DNA of 64,000 nt from Raffaelea ambrosiae (Eukaryota > Ascomycota > Sordariomycetes > Ophiostomatales > Ophiostomataceae), in contig PCDI01000007.1 of NCBI GenBank assembly GCA_002778195.1, forward strand, positions 1,372,576-1,436,575. The letters run 5' to 3'. Shown in pieces: positions 24,701-33,788 of the stretch. A program made the translations under genes and the position numbers. How positions within the stretch are numbered: position 1 is the first letter of the stretch; every line of letters starts with the position of its first letter. Below the pieces are notes generated by a model. That model saw only the letters and a program-made list of their open reading frames with translations, made no database searches and was not told the origin of the DNA.

Positions 24701-26363
24701 CGGCTAGAGGCAAAGCCCCCAAAACGACAATAAAACGTTGGAACGCAAACGGCAGCAATATGTACTCGTAGAGGCTCGGGGGGGGGGATCGGCTGCTGGG
24801 ATACCATCTAGGCTGCCCACGAGGTCGTTTTTGCTGGTACGACATCATCTCTTTTGACAGACTCTGCAGATGCTCCTTGTAGAAAAATAAAAAGGCACGT
24901 CTATTGATCGCGATACGATCAGAAAGCCTGGTCGGGTCCAGACTCCGACCCCGGAAGTATATGCTTTCGCGTGCAAGGCAGGGGAAGAAGGGGAGAGGCT
25001 GTCATGTTCCCCCTTGTTGGTTCCAAATGTCTATGCTGGGGAGGACAAGCAAAGCAAGGGGAAGAAGTTTTGAGTAAGCTTACTGGAAAATGTGTTCGGG
25101 GCCATTCGTTAGAATATTCCGGGTAGTTTCTGGATAGTTTCTGGTCTATTCCAGAACGCAATTGGGAGGCATTCTCTTCAACAATCGATTACCAAGAGAA
25201 AGGGGGGCCATTGCTTCTGTTCGTATGTTGCAGAGTTGCCAAAAGGGCCGAGGGGGGGGGATGACAGGCAACCGCCAACAAGGCGAACACAGAAGAACCC
25301 ACAGACGAGTATCCGCGAATGTGCACTTTCAGAGATGCTGCAGATTATGTGCGCTCTGCTTGCGTGTATGCCTCGTTCGCCTCGGCAGTTTCTGCCCAAC
25401 TATTATGGCCAGCCAAAAACGGAACAATCACGGCATGTTGTCGTCGAGCAGCCAACAAAAGAGAAAAGAGAAACTGACAGAGCAAGAGAACCAGATGCCG
25501 AGACAAATTCGGCAACGGTGTGCTCTTTCTTTTCACCAGTCCTACTGTTTGATATTGCTTTCCCGTCTCAAGCCGTCAAGTTGTGGGACTATGTAGTGGA
25601 GGTGGTGCCAGGCAAGGCTGAGGGTGTCAACAAAGTTGCACCATGATCCTACCATGCAGTGGTTATACTAAATGGTAAGGCATCCTCTGCGCAGACAGAC
25701 ATGATCGAAACATCCCATTTTTTTGTCAAGAGGACAAAAGAGAAGGTGCAAACGTCCCATGGGCCGCAGAGTCGCGGAGCCGCATCTGCTAATTTTTCTT
25801 CCTTTTCTTCCCCGTTTGCTGGGTGGCCTCTCTTTCACACCAGCTGGTAATTGGGGGGGGGGGGTTGACTGTTGCTCAGCCTTGTCTACTCCCCGAGGCA
25901 TCCACTCCAGGGCAAGACGATTGCATCACGTTATTTCGAACCAGCAAGCATCGGCCGAATTCACTTTCCAGGCAATAAGAAAAAAGTAGATGGGCAAAAA
26001 AACAATGAATGGCCTTGTCATTTGTTATGTTTGAGAGAGAGAACGCAAAGCAAAAACGCCCCGCCCTATGGCAGCCGCCACAAGTTTTGAACTTGCTTGT
26101 GGGAGAGAGATACTCATAGGGAAACAACCAAGTTGCCGTGTTGTGCGTCCGTGACTCGCGAGACAAAAAAGAAGCAAAAAAGAAAGAATAAAGAAACTAT
26201 CAGAACCAAAACACAGAGAGAAAAAGAGAGCAAGAGGAGACGGAAGAAGAAAGAGGAATCAGAATTGGCACACAAATGACCAATCCCTACATCCATCCCA
26301 ACAGAGACAGAGGTTTCGTAATTCTGCTCCTCGTCGTCTTCTTCCTCCTTTTCCCTTCCTCCT

Positions 26364-27256
26364 TCATACGTCGTCCTCCAGGAACTTGTAGACAAACTTG
26401 AAGTCTGCCTTTCTCCGATTCATCCTAGAAGAAACAAATACACATTAGTAAAGCTGCTTTTTGTATGGCCAAGTTAAATAAATGGACGTCCTTCTGCCCA
26501 CGTACCATGTGCTCTCGTAGTCAAAGAACCGGTAGGTGCCCTGCTCAAACTCCTCCGTAATGCTCTTCGGCTCCTCGTGGCGCTGGAACCAGGTCTGGTA
26601 CTGCTTGTGGAACCGCCAGCTCATGTCCTTGAGAGCCTTGGCGGCCAGGTACTGCTGGTACGTCCCCTGCTTGTAGTAAAACACGTAGAACAACGTGTCC
26701 GGGTCGATGCGGCCGTACAGCCGCGGGTCGTCTAGCAGTGCCAGCGGTTCTTGCGGGTAGTTCGACGACGAATGGTACCGCACATCCGGCTGGTACCGCC
26801 GCGCCGACTCCGCATCGCTGACATCGGGCGCACTGCTGGCAGACTGGGCCGCCAAACGCACGCTCGTCGACGGGTTCGTCTGTGGCGGCCGGCTCTTGGT
26901 CACCTCAAACGACTCCACCAGATCCTGCAGAGATGCCGGTAGGTGGTAGATCGACTCCTCCTCGGCCTCCTCCTCCTCCTCGATGATCGGTGCGGGCTTG
27001 AATCCGTTCGTGACGCCGTTTGTATGTGGGCCTGCGATAGGAGGAAATAGAAAGAGGCAAAGTTAGTGGGAAAAAAAAGAAGAAAACACTGAGTCTCCAA
27101 AAGAAACTTCTGGAAGAATGAATATCTGGCAAGTTTTGTGCACGTTGTTTCCCCCTCCTAAATCTGATATCAATCTTACCTTTCCCTACTGGCTCGGAAG
27201 CTTCGGGTGCTGCTGCAGCCGAAGAAGCTGATGCCGTCGCTGATGCTGTTGCAGCA

Positions 27257-27289
<33 letters not shown>

Positions 27290-28679
27290 GCCGCCGCGCT
27301 CTTACCGCCTGCCCTTGACGACCTTGTGCTCTCCGACTTTATTGACGAGGCTGAAGATGCAGCCGCTGCACTTGATGCTGATGCTTGGGCAGCAGTCTGT
27401 ATCGACGCGAGTTGTGCAGGAGTTGGTTTCGGGGAGTTGGCGGCGCTGTTCTTGCCCTGCAACGACGCGAGCGTTAATCTTGGCGATGGACCAGCGGCAC
27501 CTGGCGGTGGCGGTAGTGGCGCGATGCCGACATTGAGCTTATCGCTGGCCGCTGCCGCCGCGGCTGCGGAGGCGTACTTCAGGCCCTCGCCTGCCGGCCG
27601 TGCTGGGATGGAGGCAGGCTTCATGTTCGCCGGTGCACCATTGCCGAGAGTTTGCAACGGGGCGTGCAGCGTAGCGAGCGTAGGCAGAGGTGATTTGAGT
27701 TGCGTCGAGGGTCGTCTGCCTGTCGAGGCCGCAGCTTCTACCGCCGCCGCCGCCCGTCCCTTGCCGCTCGCCGTCGGTGCCGATCGAATGGAGTCCGTTT
27801 CTGGCTCGTCCTGCACGGACTGCGTGTCCTGTGACGAGCCCTTGTCATTGTCCACGCTCATACCGAAAGCATCCACCTCCTCGTCGAGTTTGAGGTCGTC
27901 GTACATGGTGTCGTCCTCCATGAAATCGTCGTTCATGTTGTCCGTCACGTAATAGCGTATGCTCTCCTCGAGCTCGTTGACTTGTTCTGGGTCCAGACCG
28001 CCGTTCTCGAGTGAGCGACGTATCAGCTCCAGCTTGCTCTGGTGCCACTTATGCCGTTCAATGCTTTGCTCGATCTGAGCCATGCGTTCGGCCTTGGCTC
28101 CGTGTATCCGGCCGCGCTTGACCGTGGCCTGGATGGACTCGCCCTCTGCTTCCAGCGATTCGATTTGCTGTTCTAGCTCGTCGACCTGGGAGCTGAGAAA
28201 CTCGCTCGTTTCGTGCTTCGCCTGTTCTTTGGGATCGAGTTTTGTCGCAGCTGACAGGCCTTCTTTAGAATAGGCTTTGGTCTTCATAGCCTTTTCGACT
28301 GCCTTGAAACGTTCCATTTGCTGTATTTGAGGAAGGAAGAGAGGAAGAGAAGAGCACGTTAGCCGGGAAGACCAGAAAGACCAGGAAGCAAGAGCTGTCG
28401 TTGGGAAGGGCACCAGATACAAACCGTCTCAATCAACCTCCGGTACTCCATCAAAGGACCTTTGTCCTTGATTTCGTTGCCTGCAGCCCATGTCTTGATT
28501 TGGTCACGAAGGCGCTGGAGCTTCTTGATCTCACGCTTCAGATTATCCTCAAGCTTTTCTTTTTGGGCTGGGTTATTCGACTGCTCGATCTTCTCGTAGA
28601 TGGCATCGAACTCGGCAACGCCTTCCGTCACCTTCTTGAAGCACTTGTCCACCTCCTGCTGAAGTTTTCGTGCCGCCAT
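26364..28679 (-). CDS. NOT3: CCR4-NOT complex subunit Not3/Not5
   Basis: Four exons (28679-28425, 28320-27180, 27031-26506, 26424-26364, minus) give 660 residues. The protein is a scaffold subunit of CCR4-NOT, which deadenylates mRNA and links to transcription and translation. The N-terminal Not3 coiled-coil domain (about 1-240) starts MAARKLQQEVDKCFKKVTEG and crosses intron 1 into QMERFKAVEKAMKTKAYS. The C-terminal NOT box (about 560-660) includes YYKQGTYQQYLAAKALK and FFDYESTWM. Splicing of the last 61-bp exon restores RRKADFKFVYKFLEDDV; without it a read-through end with no family match would result. The linker has an Ala-rich tract (about 425-455) from a GCC-type repeat. The first donor is GTTTGT, weaker than the others. 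The gene is divergent from the D-aminoacyl-tRNA deacylase gene. Confidence 0.95.
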
Positions 28680-29896
28680 GGTGCTGTTGTGGGGTCTGGA
28701 GAGTGGAGAGAGGAGCTGTTCTGGTCACAGAGAGGATAGTTCGGGCACGAGGTAGGATATGCCGGCTTCGGTGTCGCCTCAGGGGAGTTGTTGTTGTTGT
28801 CAATAGAGATACGGGTGCTATGCCGCAAGCAGCGGGAACCTGGACGAGGCTTCGCGTCGATGCCTGCGGGGTGGATGAGTAATGCCGGCGGCTCTGGTGA
28901 TGTGGACCGGATGAGGGAGGGGCTGTCCGGCGCAGCTTGTTTGTGTTATCGTGACGTTTGTCTGTCCTGGAGTCCAAGGTCGGCAGCGTTAGCTTCTTTT
29001 TTTTTTTCGTTTGTGTCTCCCTTGCTAGAGGGTAACTATGTCCGACGTCAGAGTGTCGTACTGGTCCGTCGGCTGGGCACTCGACAGTCTTCGAAAGCGC
29101 TAGAGCGAGCTAGAAATAGGGGGATAAGACAGGGCAGGGTGAGGCCAGGCTGGCAACGTACCAAGGGCAATCTCTCGTGGTGCCGAATGTCGCGATGCTG
29201 GCAATGCGATGAACTGCAAAAAGTTCCACCTTTTGCTGGGAAGTACGAGTAGGGGAAAAAGTATTATGGGGCGAGCACTGGCTGCGGTGGCCTTAGCTGG
29301 CAGGCGCGATCGAGCGCCAGCAGGCCGGCCATCCTGGCAAAGCTGGTCGGAAAAGTGGGACCCTTCCAGTCCAGTACCTGCTTTTTGTTTGTAGCTACTG
29401 AAACGTGACGTTTCTGTAACCGCTGGCTGCTGGCCAATAGCACTGTACAACATGAGGTTGTCTACGAAACATCAAACAGGCATTGGACAAGGTGTGTTTG
29501 GCAGGGTTACGGAATGGCACTGGCAGCTTTCACGTCTGGATGTGCACACAGCTGCGATGCAAAGAACAGAGCGATCCACACACGGAAGACGGCTTACAAA
29601 GTACCATAGTGACCTCATGGACCCTTGCAGTGAGCCTGGGCAAAACTGGTAGCACGTGACTCAAACTGACAGTGGACTATTGGGGCAAACTGGAAGCTCC
29701 AGACGAGTGGCAGACCGCTGAAGTTGGCCGCGCACAACACCTGCATGCCTCGGCGGACACCGGCCTAACCGGATTGGTGGGATAAAGATTGAGCCTCTGT
29801 GTATTTCTCTGTTTGCACATATACGAGTATATGAAATAGGCATTAGACACACATGAGCACATGAGCTGTGGGTGAGACTTGCCTATCGCCCCAACC
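28680..29896. promoter_or_regulatory. Divergent intergenic promoter between NOT3 and the D-aminoacyl-tRNA deacylase gene
   Basis: This 1.2-kb gap lies between two divergent start codons. The NOT3-proximal part has CAACAAC/GTTGTTG stretches and CT-rich blocks. The deacylase side holds an overlapping CACGTG and TGACTCA site, listed separately. TACGAGTA words occur at 29244-29251 and 29822-29829. No coding sequence was recognised. Confidence 0.5.
29653..29663 (+). promoter_or_regulatory. Overlapping E-box and Gcn4/CPC1-type site (CACGTGACTCA)
   Basis: CACGTG (29653-29658) and a perfect TGACTCA (29657-29663) share two bases, about 235 bp upstream of the deacylase start codon. CACGTG is bound by bHLH factors and TGACTCA by bZIP factors of the Gcn4/CPC1 type. 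Binding here is inferred from sequence only. Confidence 0.5.
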
Positions 29897-30817
29897 ATGA
29901 AAGGTGAGCCGTGCTGCCCAGCTGATCTCGTGTTGTGCCGTTTTGTGTCGTGAACCAATGGCTGGTGTGGAACGCTGACTGAACTTCTGGCGCAAGCCAT
30001 CCTGCAGCGTGTGCTGTCCGCATCGGTGACGGTTGAGAAGGAGCTGGTGTCATCGATTGGCAAAGGAGTGCTGGTGTTTGCGGCAGTGGCGCCGGGTGAT
30101 ACAGAGAAGGATGCCGACTCGTTGGCTGCCAAGGTCGTCAAGATGCGGCTGTGGGATGATGGAGAGGGTGGGAAGGTGCGTGAATCAGTTTCTTTTGCGT
30201 GCTTGCTGTTCGTTCTGTGTGCTTTACGTGTTTGCGTGCTGACATCGTGATGTTTGCTGGTTCAGTGGAAGAAGAACGTGCAGGATATCAACGGGGAAGT
30301 GCTCTGTGGTAGGTTCTCTTGTCTACGAAACTCGGCAGAAATGATTGGCATGCCCTCCTCTCACACAAACAGTCTCGCAGTTCACTCTGCTGGCCTCGAC
30401 CAAAAAGGGCAACAAGCCGTCGTTCAACGGTGCCCTGGCGGCTGACGAAGCCAAGCGGCTCTACAGCTACTTTCTGCAGAAAGTGCGCGAGAACTACCAG
30501 ACAGAGCGGGTCAAAGACGGCGTGTTCCAGGCCATGATGGAGGTTGCCCTGGTTAATGACGGTCCGGTGAGTTTCTGGAGACATAGGGTTGCGAATGGAG
30601 ATCTTTCACGAAGACAATTGCTGGGTGGTTTTTTTTTTTTTTCATGGGGGGTTTATGCCTAATCGCTCTTTATTTTTCAGTCGCTAACTCGAAACAGGTC
30701 ACTCTGGAGTTGTCAACACCACCAAAGCAGGAAAAGCCAGAAAAGCCAGACAAGACCAAGCAAAGTAAGAGCCCAAAGGAGACGAGGGACGAGAAAGAAA
30801 CAAAAGAGGCGGCATAG
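29897..30817 (+). CDS. DTD1: D-aminoacyl-tRNA (D-tyrosyl-tRNA) deacylase
   Basis: Five exons are needed: 29897-29903, 29997-30175, 30266-30308, 30373-30566 and 30698-30817, giving 180 residues. The enzyme hydrolyses D-amino acids from mischarged tRNA in the cytosol. The start is in a 7-bp exon (ATGAAAG then GTGAGC), which makes MKAILQRVLSASVTV, the family's expected N-terminus; no other nearby ATG does this. The active-site motif SQFTLLA (from Ser78) and the Gly-Pro motif NDGPVTLEL (Gly140-Pro141) are both intact, and both depend on the proposed splicing. A Lys/Glu-rich tail of about 30 residues follows the conserved fold and is poorly conserved in the family. The start exon is the least certain part. 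Confidence 0.9.
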
Positions 30818-31571
30818 GCGTCTGTGGACAGAATCATGTGGGCAGCTGGAATTGGGGACAGACAAACGCATACCGTAGCAATAGACCAGAGTTAGTACAT
30901 AGTAGACCCGGCTGTACCTTTTGCCTCTGGGCATAGCAACTACAAAGTAGCACTAGACACAGAACAAACATCTTCAAAGAAGCTTCCCGCGCAAAAAGCT
31001 CCACTATTCAATCCCAATTGCCAGAACACCGCTGCCCCGCCCACCAGCGAAGCCCCGCCCTTTTTTTCTGCCCGTGTTCGTTCTGGGTCGCTCCTTCCCT
31101 GCCTAAGCCTTCTCCTCCTCTAGAAGCTTCCACTGGAGGACACCAGGACTGGACTTATTTTCCCCTGCCTTCCTCGCTCGCCTTGCCCTTCTCTTTCCCG
31201 TGAGACCACGACAACGGCCTCACCAGCTTCTTTATTCGCCTCTGCCAAAGAGAGAGACGCACACAGCACTCCTTCACCCTCTCGTAAACCGTACCGCTCT
31301 TTCACCCCGCTCTCCCCCCCCTCCAAGAGCTTTGAAGTGCGAAAATCTCTTTCAGACATATCTTCCACCGCTAGGCATAGCTTGAAAGAGCTATCTCCGA
31401 CTACATCAGCTTCTTCTCTGAACAGTCCCCTCTCTTCTCTTTCTTCTCTCTTCCGCTTTCCCTCCCCTCCCCTCTCTCTCTCTCTCTCTCCCCTCTCTCT
31501 CCACTCTCGCCTCACAGCTCTCTAATCTCTCTCTCTCTCTCTCTCTCACTCACTGTCTACCACCCCCCACC
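30818..31571. promoter_or_regulatory. Upstream region and pyrimidine-rich leader of the cyclophilin-40 gene
   Basis: This 754-bp gap holds the deacylase 3' end and the cyclophilin promoter. From about 31300 to 31570 the plus strand is almost entirely C and T, with long CTCTCT runs ending just before the start codon (CCACCATG at 31568-31574). Such CT blocks near the transcription start are typical of strongly expressed fungal genes. A TACATAGTA word lies at 30896-30904. Confidence 0.55.
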
Positions 31572-32783
31572 ATGTCAGACGACGCAGCCTCCAAGCCTGC
31601 TGCCGCCCCGCGGCCGCGGGTCTTCTTCGACATCAAGATTGGCAACAAGACCATTGGCCGCATCGTCTTTGAGCTCTTCAGCGATGTCGTCCCCAAGACG
31701 GCCGAGAACTTCCGCGCGCTGTGCACGGGCGAAAAGGGCAGCACCGAGTCCGGCAAGCCGCTGCACTTCAAGGGGTCCATCTTCCACCGCGTGATCAAGC
31801 AGTTCATGGTGCAGGGCGGTGATTTCACGGCGGCTGACGGCACTGGTGGTGCCTCCATCTATGGCCAAAAGTTCCCCGACGAGAATTTTGAGCTCAAGCA
31901 CGACCGGCCCTTTCTGCTGAGCATGGCCAACGCGGGGCCCGACACCAACGGCTCGCAGTTTTTCATTACCACCGTGCCCACGCCACACCTCGACAACAAG
32001 CACGTCGTCTTTGGCCAGGTGCTGGCCGGCAAGTCCGTCGTGCGCCAGATCGAAAACGTGTCGACGTCCGAAGGCGACAAGCCCACCCGCGAGGTCGTCA
32101 TTGTCAACTGCGGCGAGCTCACCGGCGACGACGCCATTCTCGGCGACGCCCCCAAGCAGCCCGACGCCTTGGGTGACCCCTACGAAGATTTCCCCGAAGA
32201 CGAAGCCGACACGGCCGCCCTGGCTGCTGGAGGAGCAGCAGCAGCGGCGGCGGCAGCAGGTGCAGCAGCGGCAGCCGACTCCGGCACCGGCCTGTCCGCC
32301 GAGCGCGTCCTCAAAATCGCCACCGACTGCAAGGGCTTCGGCAACACCGCCTTCAAGAAGGGCGACTGGAACACCGCCCTTGACAAGTACCACAAGGCTC
32401 TGCGGTACCTCAACGAGGACCCGGACCTCGACAGCGCCCCCGCCGGCACCAAGGCCGCTCTCGACCAGATCCGCATCAGCGTCAACACAAATTCAGCGCT
32501 GATGCACCTCAAGCTGCAGGCCTGGCAGGACGCCCGCAACGCGGCAACAAACGCGCTGGATGTCGCCGGCATCACTCCGGCCGAGCAGGCCAAGGCTTTA
32601 TTCCGGCGCGGACAGGCGCTGCTGAAGCTCAAGGATGAGGACGGCGCGCTTAAGGACCTGACTGCCGCACATAAGCTGGCGCCCACAGACGGAGCTGTGC
32701 TGAAGGAGTACAATCTGGTGAAGGAGGCAGTCAAGGCCCGCCGGGAGAAGGAGAAGAAGGCCTACCAAAAGTTCTTTTCATAG
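31572..32783 (+). CDS. CPR6: Cyclophilin-40-type peptidyl-prolyl cis-trans isomerase with TPR domain
   Basis: A single exon encodes 403 residues. The product is an Hsp90 co-chaperone that isomerises X-Pro bonds in the cytosol or nucleus. The cyclophilin domain (about 15-180) has FHRVIKQFMVQGGDF and SMANAGPDTNGSQFFITT. The drug-pocket position occupied by Trp121 in cyclophilin A is His here (PTPHLDNKHVVFG), as is usual for Cyp40 proteins and linked to weak cyclosporin binding. An acidic linker and an Ala run (about 216-238) precede the TPR region (about 245-400). That region has GNTAFKKGDW, NTNSALMHLKLQAW and KALFRRGQALLKLKD, matching the Lys/Asn/Asn/Lys/Arg clamp for the Hsp90 tail. The C-terminus is basic. 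The absence of introns contrasts with its neighbours. Assignment to the Cpr6 rather than the Cpr7 type is by general similarity. Confidence 0.95.
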   Translation: MSDDAASKPAAAPRPRVFFDIKIGNKTIGRIVFELFSDVVPKTAENFRALCTGEKGSTESGKPLHFKGSIFHRVIKQFMVQGGDFTAADGTGGASIYGQKFPDENFELKHDRPFLLSMANAGPDTNGSQFFITTVPTPHLDNKHVVFGQVLAGKSVVRQIENVSTSEGDKPTREVVIVNCGELTGDDAILGDAPKQPDALGDPYEDFPEDEADTAALAAGGAAAAAAAAGAAAAADSGTGLSAERVLKIATDCKGFGNTAFKKGDWNTALDKYHKALRYLNEDPDLDSAPAGTKAALDQIRISVNTNSALMHLKLQAWQDARNAATNALDVAGITPAEQAKALFRRGQALLKLKDEDGALKDLTAAHKLAPTDGAVLKEYNLVKEAVKARREKEKKAYQKFFS

Positions 32784-33788
32784 AGGACGCCTGTGCGTGC
32801 GCAATCAATGAGCATGGCTGATATGACAGACATGAAGACATGAAGAATAGGAGGGAGCGTTAGGTTGGGGGAGAGATATCAGCGTTGGATTGTCGCTATG
32901 GACAACATTTAGACGAAGAAAAGACATCACATATCAGATCGGGATCTCTAAGACTGGGGGGGGGGGCGAAGAAGGAAAGGACATGGTATCGTGGTAAGGA
33001 AGAAAAAAAGGGGGGAAGGACGGCAGAAGAAGGAGGAAAAAAAAGAAACAACACAAGGAGTTCGTGATAGCTTTGTTTTTCATGTTTTCTTTTTAGCTAG
33101 CGAGGCTGTTTTTCTTATTATGATTTCATCTCTCCATCCATGTACGCATAACTAAAAAAGATACGAAAGGATTTAAGAAAAAAAAAAATAAGAACTAAGT
33201 TAGTATCTTGTTTTGTATGTGAAATATCAATGGGTGGAAAGTAGCCCGTAACAATCACTGGGGGGGGGGGGGAAGAAATAAAGAGTGTGTTGGGTATTTA
33301 CTCTAGTATAAAGCAAATCAACCCTCTAAACACGTCCATCGCCTTGGATTCCAGAGGGTTTTGTTTTTAATCTTAGATTTCATTTTGATCCCCCCCCTTT
33401 CCGCTGCCCCTTGCTATTGGCATCGTGTTTGTCATGGCCTATTGTCATAGGACACCCTCCAGGACATCCTCCCAAGTCCCGTCAACGCCTCCTATTTTGT
33501 CTCCTTGTTAGGAGAAAAGACACATTTGCCAAATGTTGGCTCTCTTCGCCCTCCAAATGTTGGCTCTCTTCGCCCTCCAAAAAGTCCCATTTCGCGTCAA
33601 ACCGTAAAACCATTTCTTCCATCGTCAAATCATGGGTTATATAAAACAAAGGAAAATCAAAATGATACAAAGAGATCAGAACAGACCACGGGAAAGTTGC
33701 TTGAGAAACCATGCTCGTCGTCGATTTTTAACGATAGCGTTTGCGGCCTGTGCACGTTTTTGGCCTCTGCGTCACCTGGGCGCGACAC
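32784..33788. other. Convergent intergenic region between cyclophilin-40 and RasGAP genes
   Basis: Both genes end here, so 3' UTRs and terminators are expected. The stretch has A- and T-rich runs, a 13-G run (33260-33272) and a 24-bp tandem duplication. No gene was recognised. Confidence 0.5.
33529..33576. repeat. Exact 24-bp tandem duplication
   Basis: The unit begins CCAAATGTTGGCTCT and occupies 33529-33552 and 33553-33576 without a mismatch. It lies in the probable 3' UTR of the RasGAP gene. Perfect identity points to a recent duplication. Confidence 0.85.

Larger units (their letters stand above)
13130..26363. other. 13.2-kb gene-free region between the zinc-finger gene and NOT3
   Basis: No open frame here combines a conserved motif, an ATG and plausible splice sites. 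The longest frames (for example about 20649-21278 minus) are Ser/Cys/Leu-rich and look like chance. The stretch mixes GC-balanced unique DNA with CA/GT repeats, purine-rich strands and homopolymer runs (13 G at 24357-24369, 12 G at 25853-25864). It is the whole upstream region of the zinc-finger gene, so long regulatory DNA, a long 5' leader or a non-coding transcript are all possible. Five TACATAGTA and five TACGAGTA words (either strand) lie here. I saw no transposon, tRNA or rRNA. Confidence 0.5.
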
